Part shown: piece by piece, positions 56,762 to 64,000 of the stretch | How the letters are laid out: the number at the start of each line of letters is the position of its first letter | How positions within the stretch are numbered: the stretch's first letter is position 1 | From: Enterobacter genomosp. O | Lineage (GTDB): Bacteria > Pseudomonadota > Gammaproteobacteria > Enterobacterales > Enterobacteriaceae | Reading direction: 5' to 3' | NCBI RefSeq assembly: GCF_001022965.1 | Contig: NZ_LECZ01000021.1 | Span: forward strand, 124,001-188,000 | Length of the DNA: 64,000 bases | Translations under genes and position numbers: made by a program | Notes under the pieces: model-generated | Databases searched by the model: none | The model's input: the letters and a program-made list of their open reading frames with translations, nothing else | Told to the model about the DNA's origin: nothing

Positions 56762-57631
56762 CTATGCGATCTGCTTCCCTTCCATCAGCCGCTCCACCAG
56801 CGGCGTCATGATAAGCTCCATTGCCAGTCCCATTTTTCCGCCCGGCACCACCAATGTATTCATGTGCGAAATAAACGAGCCCTGCAGCATCGCCAGCAGC
56901 CAGGGGTAATCGATGCCTTCAAGATTGCGGAAATGGATCACCACAAAGCTCTCATCCAGAGAAGGGATCGTTTTGGCGGCAAACGGGTTGGAGGTGTCCA
57001 CCGTCGGCACGCGCTGGAAGTTAATGTGCGTGCGGGAGAATTGCGGCGTTAAGTAATTGATGTAGTCTTCCATTGAGCGAACGACGGAATCCATCACCGC
57101 CTCGCGCGAGTGGCCGCGCTCGCTCATGTCACGCGTCAGCTTCTGGATCCACTCCAGGTTAACGATAGGGACCACCCCGACCAGCAGATCCACGTGGCGC
57201 GCCACGTCGTGCTGGGGCGTGACCACGCCGCCGTGTAACCCTTCGTAGAACAGCACGTCGGTGGGTTCCGGCAGCGGCTGCCAGGGGGTAAAGGTGCCCG
57301 GTACCTGGTTCCAGGGCACGGCTTCGTCGTAAGTGTGCAGATACTTACGGGACTGCCCTGTGCCGCTCAGGCCATATTCGTGGAAGGTTTGCTCCAGCAG
57401 GCCGAAGTCATTGGCTTCCGGGCCGAAGTAGCTGATGTGTTTACCCAGATCGCGCGCCTTACGGATGGCCATGTCCATCTCCGGGCGCGTGTAGCGGTGA
57501 AAGCTGTCGCCTTCGACCTCCGCCGCACGGAGATTCAGCTGGGCGAAAATCTTGCGAAAGGCGAGGCTGGTGGTGGTGGTTCCCGCACCACTCGACCCCG
57601 TAACGGCAATAACCGGATGTCTGGCAGACAT
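56762..57631 (-). CDS. prkB: Phosphoribulokinase-like protein PrkB
   Basis: 289 residues. P-loop kinase of the phosphoribulokinase/uridine kinase family: Walker A GSSGAGTTTTS at about 12-22, then EGDSFHRYTRPEMD near 39-52 and DVLFYEGLHGG near 125-135. The true substrate in enterobacteria is not established; no Calvin cycle genes are present. yheU lies 30 bases upstream on the same strand. Confidence 0.93.
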   Translation of the reverse strand: MSARHPVIAVTGSSGAGTTTTSLAFRKIFAQLNLRAAEVEGDSFHRYTRPEMDMAIRKARDLGKHISYFGPEANDFGLLEQTFHEYGLSGTGQSRKYLHTYDEAVPWNQVPGTFTPWQPLPEPTDVLFYEGLHGGVVTPQHDVARHVDLLVGVVPIVNLEWIQKLTRDMSERGHSREAVMDSVVRSMEDYINYLTPQFSRTHINFQRVPTVDTSNPFAAKTIPSLDESFVVIHFRNLEGIDYPWLLAMLQGSFISHMNTLVVPGGKMGLAMELIMTPLVERLMEGKQIA

Positions 57632-57661
57632 AGCAACTCCCTGACTGAAATGGATGGAAGA

Positions 57662-57880
57662 TCAGCCGTGAAACGCGTTGCGGGGCATGATATTAACCGT
57701 CTCATGCAGTTCTGACCACACCAGCACCACGTCGCCGCTTTTCAGCTGGCGCTTTACATCGTTGACCTTTTGCTCAAGCGAGCGTTCTTGTTCACCATAA
57801 TCGGTGCCTTCGCGTAATACAAAGCTTTCAATCAGATTATCGAGCGTTTCGGGAGCCAGATCCTGCCAGGGAATAATCAT
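57662..57880 (-). CDS. yheU: UPF0270 protein YheU
   Basis: 72 residues. A small helical protein starting [20 protein letters not shown], acidic, with a short C-terminal beta segment GDVVLVWSE. Function unknown. Its ATG overlaps the yheT stop by four bases, so the two are co-translated. prkB follows. Confidence 0.92.
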   Translation of the reverse strand: MIIPWQDLAPETLDNLIESFVLREGTDYGEQERSLEQKVNDVKRQLKSGDVVLVWSELHETVNIMPRNAFHG

Positions 57881-58899
57881 TTTGCACCGTCCAGATAAGG
57901 GGTTAGCCAGTCAGGAATACGCGTCTCAAGCCACATTTTCGGGCGGCGCAGCGTGCCGCCGATAAACCCAACGTGGCCACCGTGCTCCGTCAACTGATAG
58001 TGAACGTTGTCGGGCAGGAATTCCTGAGCGGGGATCGAGTGATGATCCATAAAAGGGTCATCTTTGGCATGAATGATAAGCGTCGGCTGCGTGATCTTGC
58101 TGAGCAGCGGCATGGCGCTGCACTGACGATAGTAGTCAATCGCATCGGCAAAGCCGTGAATTTTCGCGGTGATCAGATCGTCAAATTCGCGAATACGACG
58201 CACCTTTTTCAGTTGGCGCAGGCTCACCGGAAGGGTATCAGGATAGGCCTTCAGCTTACGCGCCGCGTTGGCTTTCAGCAGGTTGAGCAGGTAGCGCTGA
58301 TAGACCCGGGAAAAGCCTTTCTCCATGTGGTAGCTGCACTGCTCCAGCATAAACGGCGCGGAGACAATCACTGCGGCATCCAGCGGTACGCTTTCGCCCT
58401 CTTTCGCCAGCAGGCAGGCCAGCATATTTCCGCCCAGCGAGTAGCCCACGGCAGCGGTGGGTACGGTGCCAAAGTTTTCCCGCAGCCAGTGTAAAAACCA
58501 CGTTCCGTCTTCGGTTTCACCCGAGTGATAGATGCGTTTCTGACGATTGGGTTCGCCGCTGCAGCCGCGAAAATGCATCACCACGCCGAGCCAGCCGCGC
58601 GCTTTTGCCGCCTCAATTAACCCATGCGCATAAGGGCTGTGCAGGCTGCCTTCCAGGCCGTGAAAGACCACCAGGCGCGGCTTATGGCGGGCCTGCTCCG
58701 GCGCTTCGCTCCAGGCGAGATCCAGAAAGTCACCGTCTGGCAGGTCAAGTCGCTGCCAGTGCGGGGTGAACTGAACCTTGCGGCGGATCAGTCGCGGCAG
58801 CATGGTCTGCAAATGGCGATTGGCGACGCCGCGCATAGGCACGAACTCAGTACTGTCTTCGGCTGCAATGTCGAAGTCTGATGGAATGATTTGGGTCAT
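57877..58899 (-). CDS. yheT: AB-hydrolase YheT (predicted esterase)
   Basis: 340 residues, E. coli 340. Alpha/beta hydrolase: nucleophile elbow GYSLGGNM near residue 146-153, [15 protein letters not shown] near 76-90 as oxyanion region, catalytic Asp in HAKDDPFMD and His in EHGGHVGF. The substrate is unknown. First gene of yheT-yheU-prkB. In E. coli yheS lies on its other side; here the mdc operon does. Confidence 0.94.
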   Translation of the reverse strand: MTQIIPSDFDIAAEDSTEFVPMRGVANRHLQTMLPRLIRRKVQFTPHWQRLDLPDGDFLDLAWSEAPEQARHKPRLVVFHGLEGSLHSPYAHGLIEAAKARGWLGVVMHFRGCSGEPNRQKRIYHSGETEDGTWFLHWLRENFGTVPTAAVGYSLGGNMLACLLAKEGESVPLDAAVIVSAPFMLEQCSYHMEKGFSRVYQRYLLNLLKANAARKLKAYPDTLPVSLRQLKKVRRIREFDDLITAKIHGFADAIDYYRQCSAMPLLSKITQPTLIIHAKDDPFMDHHSIPAQEFLPDNVHYQLTEHGGHVGFIGGTLRRPKMWLETRIPDWLTPYLDGAK

Positions 58900-59127
58900 A
58901 AGCGCGATGCTGATTCTTGTCGGAAATTAACGATACTTTCCGAATTGTACCCCGTTTAGCCTGGTTTTCCGAAACATGAACTGATCCCGATCACAAATAT
59001 TTACCTTGATTATTACTCTCAGGCTAATGATTTGGCTCTACGCTTAATTGATGCCTTTCTCACCAGAGCGCACACTTTACTCAACGTTAAGCAAATCAAA
59101 ATGATTAGCTGAATCAGGAGGTTAATA
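58900..59127. promoter_or_regulatory. Divergent yheT / mdc promoter region
   Basis: 228 bases, AT-rich between 58980 and 59110. AGGAGG at 59116-59121 is a strong ribosome site for mdcA. ACTGATCCCGATCACA at 58980-58995 has one perfect CRP half (TCACA) and one weak half. A LysR-type MdcR site is expected but was not identified. Confidence 0.45.
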
Positions 59128-60783
59128 ATGTTATCTGGGCAAACACCCACCCGGCAATGGAACACCCGACGCAGCGAAAAAGCGCGTCGTCTGGCGTCCG
59201 TACCGGTGCAGGGCAAGGTACTGCCAACCGGCGATCTTGTCGCCATGCTGGAAAAACTGATCGCGCCTGGCGACAAGGTCGTTCTGGAAGGTAACAACCA
59301 GAAGCAGGCGGATTTCCTTTCCCGCTCGCTTGCCGAAGTGAACCCGCAAATTGTCCACGACCTGCATATGATCATGCCGAGCGTCGGCCGCAGCGAGCAT
59401 CTGGATATCTTTGAGAAAGGCATCGCCCGCAAGCTGGATTTCTCCTTCTCCGGGACGCAGAGCCTGCGAATCTCCCAGCTGCTGGAGGATGGTCAGCTCG
59501 AAATCGGCGCGATTCATACTTATATCGAGCTCTATTCACGCCTCTACGTCGACCTCTCGCCAAACGTGGCGCTGATCGCCGGCTTTAAAGCCGACCGCAA
59601 AGGCAACCTCTACACCGGGGCGAGCACCGAAGATACCCCGGCGCTGGTGGAGGCCGCAGCGTTCCACGACGGGATTGTCATTGCCCAGGTGAACGAGCTG
59701 GTGGATGACGAGTGTGACCTGCCGCGCGTCGATATTCCGGGCTCCTGGATCGACTTCGTTGTGGTTGCCGATAAGCCGTTCTTTATCGAACCGCTGTTTA
59801 CCCGCGACCCGCGTCTGATTAAACAGGAACACATCCTGATGGCCATGATGGCCATCAAAGGCATTTACGCGGAACATCAGGTGCAGTCCCTGAACCACGG
59901 GATCGGCTTTAACACCGCGGCTATCGAGCTGCTGCTGCCTACCTACGGCGAACAGCTCGGCCTGAAGGGCAAAATCTGTAAGCACTGGACGCTGAACCCG
60001 CATCCGACGCTGATCCCCGCCATTGAAAGCGGCTGGGTCGAAAGCGTGCACTGTTTCGGCGGCGAGCTGGGGATGGAAGAGTATATTCGCGCCCGTCCTG
60101 ACGTGTTCTTTACCGGTGCCGACGGCTCCATGCGCTCTAACCGCGCGTTCTGCCAGCTGGCAGGCCAGTACGCGGTGGATATGTTTATCGGCTCTACGCT
60201 GCAGGTTGATGGATACGCCAACTCCTCAACGGTGACCCGCGGCCGTCTTTCCGGCTTCGGCGGTGCGCCAAACATGGGCCACGACCCGCACGGTCGTCGT
60301 CACGCCACGCCGGCCTGGCTGAACATGATCACCGAGCCTGACCCGATGCAGCGCGGTAAAAAACTGGTCGTCCAGATGGTGGAAACTTTCCAGGCGGGCG
60401 TGAAGCCAACCTTCGTGGAAAAACTTGATGCCGTTGACGTGGCGAAAGCCTCCGGTATGCCGCTGGCGCCGGTGATGATCTACGGCGATGACGTGACCCA
60501 CGTGCTGACGGAAGAGGGGATCGCTTACCTCTACCGGGCGAAAGATCTGGAAGAGCGCCGTGCCATGGTTGCGGCCGTCGCCGGTATCACCGATATCGGT
60601 CTGGGCGTGGATGCCAAACGCGTGGCGGAACTGCGTCAGAGCGGCAAAGTGGTCTACCCGGAAGATATGGGGATCCGCCGCACCGACGCCACCCGCTCTC
60701 TGCTGGCGGCAGGCAGCGTGTCAGACCTCGTGGAATGGTCCGGCGGTCTCTACAACCCACCTGCGAAATTCCGGAGCTGGTAA
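59128..60783 (+). CDS. mdcA: Malonate decarboxylase alpha subunit MdcA
   Basis: 551 residues. Acetyl-S-ACP:malonate ACP transferase: it exchanges acetyl for malonyl on the MdcC prosthetic group, the first step of biotin-independent malonate decarboxylation. CoA-transferase-like fold, with the GFGGAPNMGHDPHGRRHATP segment characteristic of MdcA near residue 380-400. First gene of the operon; its TAA shares one base with the mdcB ATG (TAATG). Order and sizes fit the Klebsiella mdc operon. Confidence 0.95.
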   Translation: MLSGQTPTRQWNTRRSEKARRLASVPVQGKVLPTGDLVAMLEKLIAPGDKVVLEGNNQKQADFLSRSLAEVNPQIVHDLHMIMPSVGRSEHLDIFEKGIARKLDFSFSGTQSLRISQLLEDGQLEIGAIHTYIELYSRLYVDLSPNVALIAGFKADRKGNLYTGASTEDTPALVEAAAFHDGIVIAQVNELVDDECDLPRVDIPGSWIDFVVVADKPFFIEPLFTRDPRLIKQEHILMAMMAIKGIYAEHQVQSLNHGIGFNTAAIELLLPTYGEQLGLKGKICKHWTLNPHPTLIPAIESGWVESVHCFGGELGMEEYIRARPDVFFTGADGSMRSNRAFCQLAGQYAVDMFIGSTLQVDGYANSSTVTRGRLSGFGGAPNMGHDPHGRRHATPAWLNMITEPDPMQRGKKLVVQMVETFQAGVKPTFVEKLDAVDVAKASGMPLAPVMIYGDDVTHVLTEEGIAYLYRAKDLEERRAMVAAVAGITDIGLGVDAKRVAELRQSGKVVYPEDMGIRRTDATRSLLAAGSVSDLVEWSGGLYNPPAKFRSW

Positions 60784-61640
60784 TGAAACTTCTGCCCCAG
60801 ATTCAGGTTGAAGGCGGTGCCGAATGGCTGGCGCGAACCGCCACGCAGTGTCTGATTGACGAAGCACGTTTAAGCCCGAAACCCGGTCTGGTGGACAGTC
60901 GGGGGAACGGCGCGCACCACGATTTATCCCTTGCGCTGATGGAGCGCTCCGCGCACAGCCTGACCCCCACGTTTCAGGCGCTGGCGCAGCAAAGCTGGCA
61001 GCGTCCGGCAGATATTGCGCTCAGGCAAACCGTCGGGCGGCTCGGCCGCGAAGGCGAGCAGCAGATGATGGCCGCAACCGAGGGCGTAAACACCCATCGC
61101 GGCGCGATTTGGGCGCTGGGATTGCTGGTCAGCGCGGTGGCGATGCTGGGCGGTGATGCCCGTGCGCAAGACGTCGCCCGCACCGCCGCGCAGCTGGCAA
61201 AACTGCCGGACGATGCGGCGCCGAAGGTGTTCAGTAAAGGCCTGCGCGCCACGCACCGCTACCGCGTGCCGGGCGCCCGCGAAGAGGCTCAGCAGGCATT
61301 CCCGCACGTTATGCAGCGCGCGCTGCCGCAGCTTCGCCTCAGCCGCCTGAACGGCAGCAGTGAAGCACAGGCCAGGCTCGACGCGCTGATGGCCATCATG
61401 ACGTCGCTCACCGATACCTGCGTGCTGTCGCGCGCCGGCATGGAGGGGCTGGACGCCATGCAGCACGGTGCCCGTGCGGTCCTGAATGCGGGAGGCTGTG
61501 CCACCCTTGCGGGCCAGCAGGCGCTGGCGAACTTAGACCGTCAGATGCTGGCGCTTAACGCGTCACCGGGCGGTGCCGCCGACCTGCTTGCCGCCACGCT
61601 GTTTCTTGACCGCGTCGAATCGCCTTATTCAAAGCATTAA
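60783..61640 (+). CDS. mdcB: Triphosphoribosyl-dephospho-CoA synthase MdcB
   Basis: 285 residues. Makes the precursor of the MdcC prosthetic group from ATP and dephospho-CoA. Family segments: ARLSPKPGLVDSRGNGAHHDL near 27-47, GVNTHRGAIWALGLL near 102-116 and LTDTCVLSRAG near 206-216. The frame extends 16 codons into mdcA; the ATG at 60783 matches the family. mdcC follows after nine bases. Confidence 0.94.
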   Translation: MKLLPQIQVEGGAEWLARTATQCLIDEARLSPKPGLVDSRGNGAHHDLSLALMERSAHSLTPTFQALAQQSWQRPADIALRQTVGRLGREGEQQMMAATEGVNTHRGAIWALGLLVSAVAMLGGDARAQDVARTAAQLAKLPDDAAPKVFSKGLRATHRYRVPGAREEAQQAFPHVMQRALPQLRLSRLNGSSEAQARLDALMAIMTSLTDTCVLSRAGMEGLDAMQHGARAVLNAGGCATLAGQQALANLDRQMLALNASPGGAADLLAATLFLDRVESPYSKH

Positions 61641-61649
61641 GAGGATGTT

Positions 61650-61949
61650 ATGGAAAAAATCACATTGACCGTGCCAGCCAGCCGCGCGTTAAGCGGCAGG
61701 GCACTGGCAGGGGTCGTCGGTTCCGGGGATATGGAGGTGCTCTTCACCGCCGAACCGGGCCAGACGCTAACCATTGATATCACCACCTCCGTTGACAACA
61801 GCCGTGGTCGCTGGGAGGCGCTGTTCAACCGTCTGCAAACGGTCAGCAGCCTGCCGGCAGGAAAACTGACCATTCACGACTTCGGCGCGACGCCGGGCGT
61901 GGCCCGCATTCGCATCGAACAGGTATTTGAGGGGGTGAGCCATGCGTGA
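61650..61949 (+). CDS. mdcC: Malonate decarboxylase acyl carrier protein MdcC
   Basis: 99 residues. Carries the 2'-(5''-phosphoribosyl)-3'-dephospho-CoA group. The attachment Ser25 is visible in VVGSGDMEVLF, the same position as in the Klebsiella protein. Overlaps mdcD by eight bases. Confidence 0.95.
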   Translation: MEKITLTVPASRALSGRALAGVVGSGDMEVLFTAEPGQTLTIDITTSVDNSRGRWEALFNRLQTVSSLPAGKLTIHDFGATPGVARIRIEQVFEGVSHA

Positions 61950-62775
61950 TGACAGCAGCTTTATCGAATTAAAAGCACGCCAGCGTGCGCAGGCCCTGCT
62001 CGACGAGGGCAGCTACCGCGAACTGCTGGATCCGTTTGAGGGCATTATCTCTCCGTGGCTTGGCCCGCAGGGCATTGTGCCGCAGGCGGACGACGGCATG
62101 GTGGTGGCGAAAGGCACCATTAACGGTCAGCCAGCCGTTGTCGTGGCGATTGAAGGCGCATTCCAGGGCGGCAGCATGGGCGAAGTGTCCGGTGCCAAAA
62201 TGGCGGCAGCGCTGGAGCTGGCGGCAGAAGATAACCGCAACGGCATTCCGACTCAGGCCGTGCTGTGCCTCGAAACCGGCGGCGTGCGCCTGCAGGAAGC
62301 GAACCTCGGCCTGGCGGCGATTGCCGATATCCACGCTGCGATTGTCGACCTGCGTCGCTACACGCCCGTTATCGGGATTGTGGCCGGGACCGTGGGCTGC
62401 TTCGGTGGGATGTCCATCGCCGCGGCGCTGTGCAGCTACCTGATTGTGACCCGCGAAGCGCGTCTCGGCCTGAACGGCCCGCAGGTTATCGAGCAGGAAG
62501 CCGGCATCGAAGAGTACGACTCTCGCGACCGTCCGTTTATCTGGAGCATGACCGGCGGTGAAGTGCGCTACCAAAGCGGGCTGGTGGATGCCCTGGTCGG
62601 TGACGGTATCAACGCGGTGAAACAGGCGATGAATGACGCGATTGCTAAAGGCGTGCCGGCGAAACATCGCACCGATAACTACGACGATTACCTGAACCGT
62701 CTGACGAATTTCGACACCCGCAAACAGGCCGATGCCGAACAAATTAACGCGCTTTTTGCCCGGGAGGTGAAATGA
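61942..62775 (+). CDS. mdcD: Malonate decarboxylase beta subunit MdcD
   Basis: 277 residues. Carboxyltransferase/crotonase-fold subunit that, with MdcE, decarboxylates malonyl-S-ACP. Glycine-rich VAIEGAFQGGSMGEVSGAKM near 70-89 and IVAGTVGCFGGMSIAAALC near 145-163 form acyl-binding oxyanion turns. Overlaps mdcC by eight and mdcE by four bases (ATGA). Confidence 0.95.
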   Translation: MRDDSSFIELKARQRAQALLDEGSYRELLDPFEGIISPWLGPQGIVPQADDGMVVAKGTINGQPAVVVAIEGAFQGGSMGEVSGAKMAAALELAAEDNRNGIPTQAVLCLETGGVRLQEANLGLAAIADIHAAIVDLRRYTPVIGIVAGTVGCFGGMSIAAALCSYLIVTREARLGLNGPQVIEQEAGIEEYDSRDRPFIWSMTGGEVRYQSGLVDALVGDGINAVKQAMNDAIAKGVPAKHRTDNYDDYLNRLTNFDTRKQADAEQINALFAREVK

Positions 62776-63575
62776 TGACTAACTCAATGAGCCGTGGCGA
62801 ACTCTGGCTGGATATTCTCGCCCCGAATGCACAACGTGTGGAAGGGCTATGCCCGTCCGTGCAGGCGGCAGACGGCGAGCTTAACGGCGAAGCGGTGCGC
62901 TTTGTTGCCGTGGTTCCGGATGCCAACAACCACTTCCCGCGCGCCGCGAAGGGTGAAGTCGGTCTGCTGGAAGGCTGGACCCTGGCGAAAGTGGTCAGCG
63001 AAACCGTCGCGGCGGATGCCGATAAGGCCGTTAAGCGCCCGATTGTGGCGGTGATTGACGTCCCAAGCCAGGCCTATGGCCGTCGTGAAGAAGCGTTTGG
63101 TATTCACCAGGCGCTGGCCGGTGCGGCAGCAGCCTATGCGAACGCGCGCCTGGCCGGTCATCCGGTGATTGGCCTGATCGTCGGCAAGGCGATGTCCGGC
63201 GCGTTTCTGGCGCACGGCTACCAGGCCAACCGCCTGATCGCCTTTAACGATAAAGGCGTGCTGATCCACGCGATGGGCAAAGAGTCCGCGGCGCGCATTA
63301 CGCTGCGTACCGTCGAGGCGCTGGAAAAGCTGGCGGCAACCATTCCGCCAATGGCCTATGACATCAGCAACTATGCGACGCTGGGGCTGCTCTCCAGCCT
63401 GCTGGACATCAGCAACCCGGATGCCCCGTCTGATAACGATCTGGCGCAGGTGAAAACCACCCTGCAACAGGCCATCAGTGACGCTCGTCAGGACACCACG
63501 CTGAAAAATCGTCTGGGTGCTGACAACCGCCGCAGCTCGGCGCTCGTACGCGAACGTATGCGAGCCAGCTGGTAA
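62772..63575 (+). CDS. mdcE: Malonate decarboxylase gamma subunit MdcE
   Basis: 267 residues. Co-decarboxylase partner of MdcD, also crotonase-like: PIVAVIDVPSQAYGRREEAFG near 92-112 and GLIVGKAMSGAFLAHGYQANR near 135-155. The ATG at 62772 overlaps the mdcD stop; a second ATG follows directly. A 126-base gap separates it from mdcF. Confidence 0.94.
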   Translation: MMTNSMSRGELWLDILAPNAQRVEGLCPSVQAADGELNGEAVRFVAVVPDANNHFPRAAKGEVGLLEGWTLAKVVSETVAADADKAVKRPIVAVIDVPSQAYGRREEAFGIHQALAGAAAAYANARLAGHPVIGLIVGKAMSGAFLAHGYQANRLIAFNDKGVLIHAMGKESAARITLRTVEALEKLAATIPPMAYDISNYATLGLLSSLLDISNPDAPSDNDLAQVKTTLQQAISDARQDTTLKNRLGADNRRSSALVRERMRASW

Positions 63576-63701
63576 GTAAAAAAGAGACCTGCCAGATGCA
63601 TAACCCCGTGGGCGCGTCCGCTGCGCCCGCGTGGGAGCCTGCATCCTGAAAAATAATAATCATCGCGCCAGTGCTAAAACTTTTTTTACTACAGGTGATT
63701 T
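63576..63701 (+). other. mdcE-mdcF intergenic stretch with a GC hairpin
   Basis: 126 bases. GGGCGC at 63610-63615 pairs with GCGCCC at 63623-63628 around GTCCGCT. No T-run follows, so it is unlikely to be a full terminator. It may lower mdcF expression or mark an mRNA processing point. An ATTTATG context starts mdcF, with GGTG as a poor ribosome site. Confidence 0.4.
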
Positions 63702-64000
63702 ATGACTTACGTAATTGTTCATGCTCTTGCACCGATTTTCGTCATCATGCTGCTGGGATTCTGGGCCGGTAAGGCAAAGATGGTCGATAATAAAAACGTT
63801 TCCCTGCTCAATATTTTCGTTATGGATTTTGCACTGCCTGCCGCGCTGTTTAGCGCCACCGTGCAAACGCCGTGGACCGGCATTGTGGCTCAGTCACCGC
63901 TGATTCTGGTGCTGACCCTGGCGATGTGGATTACCTATGCGGCCATCTACTTCCTCGCCACCAAAGTCTTTAAAAAATCACCGCAGGATGCAGCCGTGCT
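63702..64000 (+). CDS. mdcF: Malonate transporter MdcF (5' part)
   Basis: The first 99 codons are in the window; the gene runs off the right edge. Hydrophobic segments at about 5-24, 32-52 and 67-90 fit the auxin efflux carrier (AEC) family to which MdcF belongs. LLGFWAGKAKMVDNKNVSLLN is a typical AEC N-terminal stretch. It would bring malonate into the cell for MdcACDE. mdcG, mdcH and the regulator mdcR are expected beyond the edge. Confidence 0.88.
   Translation, partial: MTYVIVHALAPIFVIMLLGFWAGKAKMVDNKNVSLLNIFVMDFALPAALFSATVQTPWTGIVAQSPLILVLTLAMWITYAAIYFLATKVFKKSPQDAAV

Noticed and set aside
58900..64000. mdc region as a recent mobile island
   Set aside because: No integrase, tRNA end, direct repeat or clear base-composition shift is visible at the left junction; the right junction is outside the window.

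Overview
This window reads as a stretch of enterobacterial chromosome. It is GC-rich and densely packed, and its backbone follows the Escherichia coli order glpEGR-malT-malPQ-gntT-nfuA-gntX-bioH-feoCBA-tex-greB-ompR-envZ-pckA-hslO-hslR-yrfG-igaA-nudE-mrcA-hofMNOPQ-aroK-aroB-damX-dam-rpe-gph-trpS ... cysG-nirDB-tsgA-ppiA-fic-pabA-argD-yhfK-crp-yhfA-prkB-yheU-yheT. Most proteins can be recalled as near-identical to the E. coli ones. A malonate decarboxylase (mdc) operon, a free-standing cytosine deaminase, an extra DUF1471 gene and a dispersed CCCTCTCCC repeat family point to Enterobacter (cloacae complex) or a close relative such as Lelliottia. The genus call is inference; the family call is firm.

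Layout. 1-1828: end of the glpEGR operon. 1890-9663: divergent maltose regulator malT and maltodextrin operon malPQ, with a conserved CRP site and MalT boxes between them. 9775-12800: gluconate permease gntT with two GntR operators, then nfuA and gntX. 12837-17128: bioH, a small secreted DUF1471 protein and the feoABC ferrous iron operon with Fur-like and FNR-like sites. 17129-22315: tex, greB and the osmoregulatory pair ompR/envZ. 22412-28583: pckA, the heat-shock pair hslR/hslO, yrfG and igaA. 28908-32100: nudE and PBP1a (mrcA). 32221-35485: hofMNOPQ, a PilMNOPQ-like machine. 35772-42182: aroK-aroB-damX-dam-rpe-gph-trpS, the long dam superoperon. 42328-47257: yhfL, cysG and nirBD, with a textbook FNR plus NarL/NarP promoter. 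47258-55979: codA, tsgA, ppiA, a YhfG-Fic gene, pabA, argD, yhfK, crp. 56291-58899: yhfA, prkB, yheU, yheT. 59128-64000: mdcABCDE and the first part of mdcF, running off the right edge.

Differences from the E. coli plan. The E. coli yhfG antitoxin and fic toxin genes are replaced by one 194-residue reading frame: its first ~28 residues are YhfG, including a Ser-x3-Glu inhibitory-type motif, and residues ~40-194 are Fic. This looks like a separate antitoxin turned into a built-in inhibitory helix, and it is the most interesting object in the window. nirC is absent between nirD and cysG. A CodA-type cytosine deaminase without a permease sits between nirB and tsgA. The frl and yhfS-Z genes that separate trpS from yhfL in E. 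coli K-12 are absent. The mdc operon begins directly beyond yheT.

How the genes work together. Carbon scavenging dominates (glycerol-3-P, maltodextrins, gluconate, malonate), alongside the master regulator crp and plausible CRP sites at malT, pckA, ppiA and perhaps mdcA. Anaerobic and iron functions (feo, nirBD/cysG) carry FNR signals. No phage, transposase, integrase, rRNA, tRNA or CRISPR array was seen.
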